This document shows positions 52,373 through 61,203 of a stretch of 64,000 nt of DNA, one piece after another. Within the stretch, counting starts at the first letter, position 1, and the number at the start of each line of letters is the position of its first letter. The position numbers were made by a program, and so were the translations under genes. The notes beneath the pieces were generated by a model. The model worked only from the letters and a program-made list of their open reading frames with translations, did no database searches and was not told the DNA's origin. The DNA is from an uncultured Lachnoclostridium sp. (lineage in GTDB: Bacteria; Bacillota; Clostridia; Lachnospirales; Lachnospiraceae): contig CAKNJS010000010.1 in the NCBI GenBank assembly GCA_930986645.1, positions 1 to 64,000 on the forward strand, given 5' to 3'.

Positions 52373-53218
52373 ATGAATCAGAAAATGAAAAAAAATGTAA
52401 ATCCGCTCCAGTTCGTCTACCGCATCCTGCAGGGCGCGCTGATCGGACTGGGCGCAGTACTTCCCGGCATATCCGGCGGTGTGCTGAGTGTGATCTTCGG
52501 TATCTATAAACCGATCATGGAGCTTCTGTCCAATCCGTTTAAGAACTTCAAATCGCATGTACCTCCGCTGATTCCGGTATTTATCGGCTTTGTCGTTGGT
52601 TTTTTAGGAGTGGCAAATGTCCTTGCCTTCTTCCTCGAAAAATATCCGGATCCGTCTGTCTGTGTCTTTATCGGACTGATTACCGGAATGCTTCCGTCGC
52701 TGTTCCGGGAAGCGGGCGAGCAGGGACGCAGCAAAGGCTCCTTTATCTCAATGATCATCTGCATGATCGTAATCTTTGCGATACTGATCGGACTGCAGAT
52801 GTTCTCTGTTGAAGTAACGCCGAATTTCGTCTGGTACCTGTTCTGCGGTTTCTGTCTGGCGCTCAGTGTGATCGCGCCGGGCATGAGCTTTTCCACACTG
52901 CTCATGCCTCTGGGACTCTACACACCATTCGTGGACGGGATCGGACATTTTGACATGAGTATTCTGGTGCCGGCAGGCATTGGAGCCGTTGTCACAGTGA
53001 TCTGCCTTGCCAAAGCGATCAACGCGCTGTTTGACAACTTCTATTCTATCGCATTCCACGGCATTATCGGTATTGTGATCGCGGCGACTATCATGATCAT
53101 CCCGGTATCCGGATTCATGAGCGCAGGGACAGCGATTGTGAACATCATATGCATCGCGGCCGGTATTGTGATCGCGTTACTGCTTGATAAATTTAACAGC
53201 AGGGTGAAGGTGGAGTAA
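52373..53218 (+). CDS. popT: DUF368 polyprenyl-phosphate transporter (second copy)
   Basis: 281 residues from the ATG at 52373 (AAAGGA 11 nt upstream). It carries the family repeats AVLPGISGGVLSVIFGIYK near 28 and VIAPGMSFSTLLMPLGLYT near 165, and about eight hydrophobic helices. In the second repeat the usual PGVSGS is PGMSFS, so one half-site is altered relative to the copy at 16207-17055. Family role: flipping undecaprenyl phosphate back to the inner leaflet. It has its own promoter and a terminator that begins within its last codons. Confidence 0.83.
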   Translation: MNQKMKKNVNPLQFVYRILQGALIGLGAVLPGISGGVLSVIFGIYKPIMELLSNPFKNFKSHVPPLIPVFIGFVVGFLGVANVLAFFLEKYPDPSVCVFIGLITGMLPSLFREAGEQGRSKGSFISMIICMIVIFAILIGLQMFSVEVTPNFVWYLFCGFCLALSVIAPGMSFSTLLMPLGLYTPFVDGIGHFDMSILVPAGIGAVVTVICLAKAINALFDNFYSIAFHGIIGIVIAATIMIIPVSGFMSAGTAIVNIICIAAGIVIALLLDKFNSRVKVE

Positions 53219-53244
53219 TCCGCCTGCCCTGCTGTTATTTTTTT
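53195..53244 (+). terminator. Terminator overlapping the end of the second DUF368 gene
   Basis: AACAGCAGGG (53195-53204, inside the coding end) pairs with CCCTGCTGTT (53227-53236), and ATTTTTTTCT follows. The stop codon lies in the loop. Confidence 0.9.
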
Positions 53245-53251
53245 CTAAAGA

Positions 53252-55825
53252 TCAATCTGCAGGCTCCACCGTCCACACATATCTCCCCGCCTTTATCTCA
53301 AATGGTTTCATTCCGGGAATTACTATGAGTGCCGTTGTATTCGATGGTATCTCAACAATATATTTCACGCCTTTATCATTTTTCTCCCACCGGCACGAAA
53401 CTTTCCCGTACACACTGTCATAAGATGCCCCTGCATAAGCAAATTTCCCACCCGGTTTGGGACAGATCCGGAAGTGGTTTTCTCCGTCAATCCGTATCCC
53501 GCACATAGTCTCAAACAGCCATGCGCATACTGCACCTTTAGAATAATGGTTCAATGATGCGATCCCGTTCTGCGCCTCAGTTCCTTCCCATGACTCCCAT
53601 ACAGTTGAAGCACCGTGTTTCGGCATAAAGAGCCAGCCGGGCATCTCCTCGTTTTCCAGAAGACGATAGGCATATTCAATATTGATCTCTGAGAGCACAT
53701 CGAGGATTAATGGCGTGGAGAGGAATCCGGTGCCCAAACGCCAGTCATAATGTTCCAATGCTTTGACAAGCCGTTTCTGCGCATATTCTCTTTCTTTCTT
53801 ATCCAACAGGTTCATATACAGCGGGCGTACCAGCATTGCCTGCCGGTCTGTATCCAGAGTATACTCCGGCAGTTTGCGGATTTCCTGATAGGCTCTGCGC
53901 ACCTGATCTGCATATTCCCTGTAAACCGCAGCATCTTTCTTCTCTCCCAGTTCGGATGCGATTTCCGCCATATGTTCCATAACAAAGCAGGTATATGCAG
54001 TGGACACCTCCGGGTGAGGCAGGATCATATCCGTCCACTTGTTAGGATGAACGTCCTCGGGCTCCGCCCACTCTCCATAGGATTGCCCCGCATTTACCGC
54101 GTACTTTCTGTACGCTTTCGGAATCCGTAAAGGTTTCGACAAAATGGTGTGTTTCCCGCAGCGTTTCATCATAAACCATGCATACTCCTTCATGCCTTTA
54201 TAATACTTTTTCAGAATAGAACTGTCTCCATAGTGTTTCCAGAACCGGTAAGGGATCAGCACGCCTGCATCCGCCCAGCCTACAGATCCGTTCATTGTAT
54301 ACATATAAGGATCTACTCCTCCTTCCGGGACGATCTGGGGCAGACAGCCGTCCTTTCTCTGCCAATCGAACATATCCTGTACGTATTTTCTGGAAAATGC
54401 GGCGCAATCAAAAAGCCAGCTTGCCGTATCAAAGAAAATCTGGGCGTCTCCGGTCCAGCCGTGTCTCTCTCTGGTAGGGCAATCTGTCGGTATATCCAGA
54501 AAATTACTCTTAGCTGACCAGATTGTATTCTCCACAAACCGATTGAGCAGACTATTGGAACTGTCGAAAAATCCCGTCTGTTTCATATCAGAATAGACAG
54601 CGACAGCCGTGAAATCTGCATCCTCAAGATCAGAGAAATCATCCGCGTCCACCTCACAGTAACGGAAACCGAACACCGCAAATCTCGTCTTATACTCATT
54701 TTTTCCTTTTTTGCACCTGTAAATGATCCTCTGCAGAGGCGTTGTCTTCTTTTTATTGCTGCACTGGATATTTTTCAGCGTCAGTTCTCCTTTTTCATCC
54801 AGCATCTCGCCGAATCTCAGGCTCATTCTTCCTGTCCGTTCCGCATAAAAAGAGAACCGGATATATCCCGCCATATTCTGGCCGAAATCAAGGAGCAGTT
54901 TTCCTGACGGAGTCTTTGTCCTGACCGGGGTGAAATGTTCATGTTCTGTAACCGGTACATTATTTGAGGCAGAGGGGAACACGTTGCAGGAAGTCTTTCG
55001 GGCTTTTCCCGAATAGGAGGGCTCTCTTTTCGCATCCACGATCTCGCCGTCCTTATTGTCCGCAAACCGGATAGGGCCGTCATCAGACCATTCCCAGCTT
55101 CCGTCCGCAGCGATTGTCTTACGAGAGCCATCCAAGAACGTCAGTTCCAGCTGAACCAGAAGTTTTGTCTCAGTCCCGTACTGATTTACAAGACCCCAAG
55201 CTCCGGTACTTCCCCGATACCAGCCGTCAGCCAGCTGGAAAGTCAGTTCATTTTCACCATCCCTTATCAGTTCTGTGATATCGTAAGTCTGATACTGTAT
55301 CCGCTTCTTATAGTCCGTCACTCCCGGGGCAAGGACAAAGTTTCCGATCCTGCTGCCATTTATACAGCCCTCATAAACTCCGCAGGCTGCGGCATAGAGT
55401 CTTGCTTTTGACACGTTACGGCACACAAACCGTTTCCTGAAGCAGTCCACCGGATATCGCTTTTTCGGATTCACCTTATAGTCTCCGCAGATCCATGATG
55501 CCGTCCAGTCAGACGGGGACAACAGACCTGTTTCAAAGAAAGCCTCCTCAGACCACTCCCCCTGTCTGTCCTGTTCATCCCACAGACATACCTTCCAAAG
55601 CACCCGGGTTCGGCTCTTTAATGTTTTTCCAGAATAAACGGTCCGCATGGCACTGTCCATTACTTTTCCCGTGTCCCACAAAAAATGACCTCCGTCGTCT
55701 CTGCATATGATCTGATACGCAGTCTGTGCAGCTCCGCTTTCACAGTTCCAGAGCAGCTGCGGATTTGCAATATCGATCCCCATGGGATTTTCCAAATATT
55801 CTGTTTTAAGTCGTACCGCTTTCAT
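53252..55825 (-). CDS. Alpha-L-rhamnosidase, GH78 (copy 1)
   Basis: 857 residues, with no signal peptide, so cytoplasmic. It has N-terminal beta-sandwich domains (Bac_rhamnosid_N-like, WICGDY, then [15 protein letters not shown] near 305). The (alpha/alpha)6 catalytic barrel carries [23 protein letters not shown] near 450, which holds the general-acid region. The WESWEG segment near 750 precedes the C-terminal sandwich. It removes terminal alpha-L-rhamnose from glycosides. Its ATGA overlaps the stop of the upstream transporter gene. It is clearly divergent from copy 2. Confidence 0.92.
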   Translation of the reverse strand: MKAVRLKTEYLENPMGIDIANPQLLWNCESGAAQTAYQIICRDDGGHFLWDTGKVMDSAMRTVYSGKTLKSRTRVLWKVCLWDEQDRQGEWSEEAFFETGLLSPSDWTASWICGDYKVNPKKRYPVDCFRKRFVCRNVSKARLYAAACGVYEGCINGSRIGNFVLAPGVTDYKKRIQYQTYDITELIRDGENELTFQLADGWYRGSTGAWGLVNQYGTETKLLVQLELTFLDGSRKTIAADGSWEWSDDGPIRFADNKDGEIVDAKREPSYSGKARKTSCNVFPSASNNVPVTEHEHFTPVRTKTPSGKLLLDFGQNMAGYIRFSFYAERTGRMSLRFGEMLDEKGELTLKNIQCSNKKKTTPLQRIIYRCKKGKNEYKTRFAVFGFRYCEVDADDFSDLEDADFTAVAVYSDMKQTGFFDSSNSLLNRFVENTIWSAKSNFLDIPTDCPTRERHGWTGDAQIFFDTASWLFDCAAFSRKYVQDMFDWQRKDGCLPQIVPEGGVDPYMYTMNGSVGWADAGVLIPYRFWKHYGDSSILKKYYKGMKEYAWFMMKRCGKHTILSKPLRIPKAYRKYAVNAGQSYGEWAEPEDVHPNKWTDMILPHPEVSTAYTCFVMEHMAEIASELGEKKDAAVYREYADQVRRAYQEIRKLPEYTLDTDRQAMLVRPLYMNLLDKKEREYAQKRLVKALEHYDWRLGTGFLSTPLILDVLSEINIEYAYRLLENEEMPGWLFMPKHGASTVWESWEGTEAQNGIASLNHYSKGAVCAWLFETMCGIRIDGENHFRICPKPGGKFAYAGASYDSVYGKVSCRWEKNDKGVKYIVEIPSNTTALIVIPGMKPFEIKAGRYVWTVEPAD

Positions 55826-57279
55826 GATTTGCCTCCATTCTCTTTTCTCGCTTTAATCTCTGCCTGCTCTTTGTCAATGTCCCGTTCCACATTCAGGAAT
55901 TTCAGAAGTATGGCGATGACCACTGCAGTAATAACTTCCAGCCCCACGAAAAAGAAGATAAACACATTCTGTGTTGCCGCATTCTGCACAAATCCTGTAG
56001 TCTGTTGTGTGATCTCATTGTATTCCGGAGCGGCATAGCCGGACAGGGACAGACAGAGGTTCAGGATTCCGGTGCTCACCCCCATACAGACTGTCGCCAC
56101 AATAGTATTGACAGATGTAGAGATCCCGTCGCAGCGGAAACCGTACTTCCATTCAATATGATCCAGAACATCGGCAAAAAGCGCCATAAACACATAAGCG
56201 GACGGCAGGCCTCCGATATTCTTGATAAACTGCCCGGTCAGCACAACGGCCATGCTCCGGGGTGCCAGACAGCAGATCAGGCTGCCTGCCGCATAAAGGA
56301 TAAAGCCGGCCATAGTCACATTCCGCTTTCCGAACTTCTTTGCCAGCGGCCACACGGCAAAAAGACCGATCCCCATGGGGAGACCTCCGATCACTGAGAT
56401 CATCGTCTGGGTAATCCCGTCATTATAAGTTCCAAGGACATAATTGCAGTAATAGACCAGCGAAGCGTTTTTAAAGTTCGCCCCCAGAGTATATATGATC
56501 AGATACACTATGAGAATGACCCAGTATCTGTCATGGAGCACTGCTCTTAATTCTTCCCGTATAGGCCTTACTTCCATGGAACCGTCACCCTCAGCCGTAA
56601 TCCGCTCTTTTGTAAAAAAGTATTCCATCAGAGTAAGCGGCAGTATAAGGACAGCAAGAATACTCATGGTCAGAAGCCATAGATTTCTGTTGACTCCCAG
56701 AGCAGGCATTACAACCATCGGAAATACAAGCGCTGCGATGATTCCGCTCACCATCACTGACGCGATATTGTTAAATACTGACAGACTGCCTCTCTCTGTT
56801 GTATTTCGTGTGGACAGAGGCACCATCAGGGTGTGGCTCATATTGTAGATCGTATAGGCGATCGAATAAAACAGATTATAAGACACCATGATCCAGATTA
56901 CCTGAACCGTTTCCGAGGCTCTTGGCACTGTAAAAAGGAGGATCCCGGTAACCGGCATCAGGAAAGCCGACAAAAGCAGCCACGGCCGTGCCTTTCCTTC
57001 TTTGGATCTTGTATGGTCTATAATACGTCCCATGATCACATTGGTAATAGCGTCTATGATCTTTGAAATGATGGGGAAAATCATCAGGAAAGCGCCGCCC
57101 CACACGCCGGTCAGCTTCAGAACATCGGTGTAAAATACATTCAGGTAAGTCGCCAAAACCGCATTAAACAGAAGCGCACCGCTGGGGCCAAGCAGATAGC
57201 CCAGCCACTTTTCCTTTCCTGTGGTATGTTCTGTCCGGATGCGCGTTGCCGGAAGTTTATGTAATCTGATCTCTCTCAT
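55822..57279 (-). CDS. GPH-family glycoside:cation symporter
   Basis: 485 residues from the ATG at 57279 (AGGGAAGG 9 nt upstream). Twelve hydrophobic helices. GPH signatures include [23 protein letters not shown] near residue 25, the [29 protein letters not shown] loop near 75-100, and a central loop near 220-240. It imports sugars or small glycosides with Na+ or H+. Flanked by GH3 and GH78 genes in one operon, it probably brings in rhamnose- or glucose-bearing glycosides intact. Confidence 0.9.
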   Translation of the reverse strand: MREIRLHKLPATRIRTEHTTGKEKWLGYLLGPSGALLFNAVLATYLNVFYTDVLKLTGVWGGAFLMIFPIISKIIDAITNVIMGRIIDHTRSKEGKARPWLLLSAFLMPVTGILLFTVPRASETVQVIWIMVSYNLFYSIAYTIYNMSHTLMVPLSTRNTTERGSLSVFNNIASVMVSGIIAALVFPMVVMPALGVNRNLWLLTMSILAVLILPLTLMEYFFTKERITAEGDGSMEVRPIREELRAVLHDRYWVILIVYLIIYTLGANFKNASLVYYCNYVLGTYNDGITQTMISVIGGLPMGIGLFAVWPLAKKFGKRNVTMAGFILYAAGSLICCLAPRSMAVVLTGQFIKNIGGLPSAYVFMALFADVLDHIEWKYGFRCDGISTSVNTIVATVCMGVSTGILNLCLSLSGYAAPEYNEITQQTTGFVQNAATQNVFIFFFVGLEVITAVVIAILLKFLNVERDIDKEQAEIKARKENGGKS

Positions 57280-57284
57280 ATCTA

Positions 57285-59747
57285 TCATCCTTCCCTGTGA
57301 TTTCTTTCATCTTTTTTACAGTCTTTCGGTAGTTTTGGCACTTTCACCGGCGACAGAAAGAAACGCACTCCTTTGAGCAGATGTCCGTTAGCTAATTCGC
57401 GGAATCCGCAGGCGAAATGGTAAGGCATGGATTTCCCCGCCGACATAGACATACTGATCAGGGAATTAGACTCCAGAATCCTTTTTAGGAATACAGCCCC
57501 TTTCCTCTTATTGTCCTTTTCCGTTCCTTCCGGCATATGCTCTGCCTCTTTCATCTGTTTCTCTGCTGTGCTCAGTACCGCGCGGAACAGGATTCTGCCA
57601 AGAAACGACTGGTTCAGCTCCGTAAATCTGGATTCCAGCGTCACCGGACGGGATGCAGGAAGTTTCGGGATTGTTCTGCCGCTCATCTTCATAAACAATT
57701 CATCCGTTGCCTTTTCCAGATCTGCATGGGCGTAGACCGCTTCTACATCCGGGGAATATGGAGATTCCGCCTCTTCTCCGGCAAGAGATAATGTCTCTGA
57801 CAGCCTTACGGTACAGCAGTCAGAACAGAGCTGAAATTCATACCTGCCGGGTTCCATGATCCAGCGCTTCTGCCTGATATGATAATACCGCAGATCATCC
57901 TTTTTTACTGACAGCTCGATCTGTGCACTCTCTCCCGCTTTTATGCAGACCTTGCGAAAAGCCCGCAATTCTTTCTCCGGTTTGAAAATGCCGGTACGGG
58001 GCGCCCTGACATAAAGCTGCACCACTTCGGCGCCGTCCCGGGCGCCTGTGTTCTCCACCTGACAGCTGACCCGGAATCCGTCTTCCGTCTCAGTGACAAG
58101 CATCTGCTTATATGAAAATACAGTGTAAGACAAACCGTATCCGAAGGGAAACCGTACTTTCTTTCCCACAGTCAGGTAATACCGGTATCCCGCAAAAATA
58201 CTTTCTCTGTATATCTCCTGAATCCCTTTTCCAAATGTGTCTGAAAACGGAACATCTTTGTAAGTTTCAGGCCATGACTCTGCCAGACGGCCGGATGGAT
58301 TAACTTCTCCATATAATAATCGTACGGCTGCGGTTCCCCCGTTCTGTCCCGGCAGGAACATATGCAGGATTGCCTGTACCTGATCCGCAAACGGGATTTC
58401 GACAACGGAGCCCCCAAAAAGAACGACAATGATCTTCTTTCCAGTCTCGGCAAGCGCACGGATCAGTTCCAGCTGGTTTTCCGGCAGACGCATATTTTCC
58501 CGGTCACAACCTTCGCTCTCCGCATAGTCTGTGAGCCCGGCAAACACCAATACCGTATCATATTCTGCAGTTTGCTCAACAGCGTCTCTGAGCAGGCCGC
58601 GGTCAATCTCAGTACTGTTCTCCCTGTATCCCCGGACATATTCAAAGGGGATATTTCGCTCTTCAAATGCGTCTTTTGGAGTAGTGACCTTGGTCGGATG
58701 GATCATAGAACTTCCTGCTCCCTGATATCGCATCTTCTCAAACAGCTCGCCGGCGGCAAGTATCTTTTCCCCGGTTTTCAGCGGCAGTATCCCGTCGTTT
58801 TTTAAAAGTACTGCCGAATCCTCCGCAATCTGTGCGGCTAAAGAATGGTGGGCTTTCCAGTCAACCGAGTCTGCTTTTTCTGTCTTTGTATACTGATCGA
58901 CCCACCTCAGAATGTTCCGGACTGCCTGATCAAGAGTATTCATAGAAAGTTTTCCACTCTGAACCGCATCCAGTATCCAACGGCGGCAGATGGCAGTATC
59001 TCCGGGCATTTCCAGATCCAGTCCTGCTTTCAGGCTTTTCCCCCTGTCATGCATGGCTCCCCAGTCCGTCATTACGACACCGTCGAATCCCCACTCTTTC
59101 CGCAGCACATCTGTCAGAAGCCATCTGTTTTCCGAACAGTAAGTACCGTTAATCCGGTTATATGCGCACATCAGGGAAGAAGGGGCAGCTTCCTTTACGA
59201 TCTGTTCGAAAGCTTTCAGATAGATTTCTCTGGCAGCACGTTCGTCAACAATACTATCTCCCATAAACCGATAGTTTTCACTGTTGTTAAGGGCGAAATG
59301 CTTTACCGATACACCCACACCCTGAGACTGCACCCCCTGCACCTCTGCCGCCCCCATCGCGCCTGCCAGAAGGGGATCTTCGGAAAAATATTCAAAATTG
59401 CGTCCGCACAGCGGATTTCTCTTAATGTTCACGCCCGGGCCGAGAAGGACGTGCACTCCGTAATACCTGCACTCCTCTCCGATCGCCTGCCCGATCCTGC
59501 GTGCATTGTCCGGATTCCATGAAGAGGCGGCAGTCACTGCAGTGGGAAAAGCTGTGGCAGGCTCGCTCTGTGCGATGCCGTTGTCCTGTTCCCCGGTCTG
59601 TTTGCGCAGCCCGTGAGGTCCATCCGCCATACAGAGAGACGGAATCCCGAGACGCGGGATAGGATTTGTATACATGAAGTCTGTTCCCGATACAATGGCT
59701 GCTTTCTCCTCTGTGGTCATTTTTTTGATCAGTGTTTCAATGTCCAT
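57285..59747 (-). CDS. GH3 glycoside hydrolase (beta-glucosidase-like)
   Basis: 820 residues without a signal peptide. The TIM barrel carries [10 protein letters not shown] near 41, [23 protein letters not shown] near 103, KHFALNNSE, and [10 protein letters not shown] with the catalytic aspartate near 231. The alpha/beta sandwich ([13 protein letters not shown]) and a fibronectin-III-like domain ([22 protein letters not shown]) follow. About 150 extra C-terminal helical residues (from [11 protein letters not shown]) are not part of the core fold. Likely beta-glucosidase; beta-xylosidase activity is not excluded. First gene of the glycoside operon, GGGAGG before the ATG. Confidence 0.9.
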   Translation of the reverse strand: MDIETLIKKMTTEEKAAIVSGTDFMYTNPIPRLGIPSLCMADGPHGLRKQTGEQDNGIAQSEPATAFPTAVTAASSWNPDNARRIGQAIGEECRYYGVHVLLGPGVNIKRNPLCGRNFEYFSEDPLLAGAMGAAEVQGVQSQGVGVSVKHFALNNSENYRFMGDSIVDERAAREIYLKAFEQIVKEAAPSSLMCAYNRINGTYCSENRWLLTDVLRKEWGFDGVVMTDWGAMHDRGKSLKAGLDLEMPGDTAICRRWILDAVQSGKLSMNTLDQAVRNILRWVDQYTKTEKADSVDWKAHHSLAAQIAEDSAVLLKNDGILPLKTGEKILAAGELFEKMRYQGAGSSMIHPTKVTTPKDAFEERNIPFEYVRGYRENSTEIDRGLLRDAVEQTAEYDTVLVFAGLTDYAESEGCDRENMRLPENQLELIRALAETGKKIIVVLFGGSVVEIPFADQVQAILHMFLPGQNGGTAAVRLLYGEVNPSGRLAESWPETYKDVPFSDTFGKGIQEIYRESIFAGYRYYLTVGKKVRFPFGYGLSYTVFSYKQMLVTETEDGFRVSCQVENTGARDGAEVVQLYVRAPRTGIFKPEKELRAFRKVCIKAGESAQIELSVKKDDLRYYHIRQKRWIMEPGRYEFQLCSDCCTVRLSETLSLAGEEAESPYSPDVEAVYAHADLEKATDELFMKMSGRTIPKLPASRPVTLESRFTELNQSFLGRILFRAVLSTAEKQMKEAEHMPEGTEKDNKRKGAVFLKRILESNSLISMSMSAGKSMPYHFACGFRELANGHLLKGVRFFLSPVKVPKLPKDCKKDERNHREG

Positions 59748-59781
59748 TTGTCTGTCCTCCCGAATCGGTATATTCTATGTA

Positions 59782-59806
59782 ACAGTCCGGTCATGCCGCG
59801 GACTGT
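59782..59806. promoter_or_regulatory. 25-bp inverted repeat in the GH3-AraC intergenic region
   Basis: ACAGTCCG (59782-59789) and CGGACTGT (59799-59806) are perfect 8-bp arms with a 9-bp spacer. It lies 35 bp upstream of the GH3 ATG. It may be an operator or a leader hairpin in the GH3 mRNA. Confidence 0.5.
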
Positions 59807-59865
59807 ACTGTTATGATCCATCTGATTTTCTACTATCAATCTTACCAGACAGCAGGCTATATATC

Positions 59866-59894
59866 TTGCATATTTGTATTCCATTTTATATAAT
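59866..59894 (+). promoter_or_regulatory. Promoter of the AraC-type regulator
   Basis: TTGCAT (59866-59871), 17 bp, TATAAT (59889-59894). The expected start is about 24 bases before the ATG. The opposite promoter for GH3 was not clearly resolved in this 177-bp region. Confidence 0.7.
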
Positions 59895-59924
59895 TGTATC
59901 TAATGATCAAAAGGAGATGATCTC

Positions 59925-61151
59925 ATGGCTGATAATCTGAAAAATGAAGAAGGTCTTCGCTATATCTGTTCTGTGATCGGAAACCTTTCCGGCGTACCGG
60001 TCCGCATTTATAAAAACGCTGTACAGATTTTTTTCCATTCTGTTGTATGGCTTCCCGTGGATCCGATCTGTCTGTGCGAAGATGAGATTTTAAATATAAG
60101 ATCCCATACCGGATACTATACGACTCAATTTTTTTATTACTACGGCATCGTCAACTATGAAGATTACAGTATCATTGCCGGTCCTACCAGACTAACAGCT
60201 GCACCGGTACAGGATCTGCGTGAATTAGCCTTTCTCGCCGGCGTGCCGTCCGAAGAGACAGACACTTTTGTCTCCGGTATGAGATCCGTGATGTCCATGC
60301 CTCTGGAAAGCCTGATGCAGATGCTCCTTGCCGTAAACTATTTTTTAAACGAAGAAATGCTCGAGCTCAAAGATATCACGATCTACGAAAAGGAACAGCA
60401 GATGTACGAACATCAGCTGGGCAAGGAACAAACAGAACAGAGATATAACGAAGATCTTATGGAGCCTGTTCCTCAGGAAATACACAATACATACACAACA
60501 GAGCAGTCTCTTATGGATCTGATCAAAAAGGGCGACACCGATGCTTTGGACAGCTGGCTGAAGCACGCTCCTGCGGTGCGTCCCGGCAGCATGTCTCCCG
60601 ACCAGCTCAGGCAGGTGAAAAATACGTTCATCGTCACAGCCACCCTCGCATCCCGATCAGCGATCCGGGGCGGGATGGACGTGGAAGACGCCTTTTCTCT
60701 GAGCGATGCCTATATCCGGAAGTGCGAACTTCTGCAGACTCCGGACCGGATCGCAAATCTCCAGTATCACATGGTTCAGGATTTTGCCGCTCAGGTGTCA
60801 CGCCTGCAGAATCAGGGACATCATTCTGCGCTGGCGGCATCCGTGGCAAATTATGTCCTCCATCACCTGTCCGAACCTGTCTCCACGGAAAAACTAGCGG
60901 AAGAACTGCACTTCAGCCGGACATGGCTGTCCAGAAAATTTCACGAGGAGGCAGGGATCCCGCTGACAGATTTTATCCTGACAAAAAAAACAGAGGAAGC
61001 ACAGCGCCTCCTCCGTTATACGGATAAACCTTTGAAAGATATCAGTGTATATCTCGGTTTTTCCTCCCAGAGCCATTTTTCCAGAGTATTTAAGAAATAT
61101 ACGGGCATGACTCCGACAAAATACCGTATAAACTGCAAAACCACGGAATAA
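59925..61151 (+). CDS. AraC family regulator of the glycoside locus
   Basis: 408 residues. The N-terminal half (about 1-150) is a non-cupin sensor resembling PocR-like ligand domains of anaerobe regulators; that assignment is tentative. A middle helical segment (about 190-300) follows. The C-terminal double helix-turn-helix (about 305-405) has STEKLAEELHFSRTWLSRKF and LKDISVYLGFSSQSHFSRVFKKYTGMTPTKYR. It is divergent from the GH3-GPH-GH78 operon, the arrangement of a local activator. AAAGGAG precedes the ATG. Confidence 0.87.
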   Translation: MADNLKNEEGLRYICSVIGNLSGVPVRIYKNAVQIFFHSVVWLPVDPICLCEDEILNIRSHTGYYTTQFFYYYGIVNYEDYSIIAGPTRLTAAPVQDLRELAFLAGVPSEETDTFVSGMRSVMSMPLESLMQMLLAVNYFLNEEMLELKDITIYEKEQQMYEHQLGKEQTEQRYNEDLMEPVPQEIHNTYTTEQSLMDLIKKGDTDALDSWLKHAPAVRPGSMSPDQLRQVKNTFIVTATLASRSAIRGGMDVEDAFSLSDAYIRKCELLQTPDRIANLQYHMVQDFAAQVSRLQNQGHHSALAASVANYVLHHLSEPVSTEKLAEELHFSRTWLSRKFHEEAGIPLTDFILTKKTEEAQRLLRYTDKPLKDISVYLGFSSQSHFSRVFKKYTGMTPTKYRINCKTTE

Positions 61152-61179
61152 TAAATTACAAGACCTTCATATGGATATC

Positions 61180-61198
61180 CGGCAGTTCTACACTGCCG
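61180..61198. terminator. Small hairpin between convergent genes
   Basis: CGGCAG (61180-61185) and CTGCCG (61193-61198) with a 7-nt loop lie in the 52-bp gap between the AraC gene and the second rhamnosidase gene. U content after the stem is modest (CTTCCTTATTCC), so termination may be weak. Confidence 0.5.
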
Positions 61199-61203
61199 CT
61201 TCC

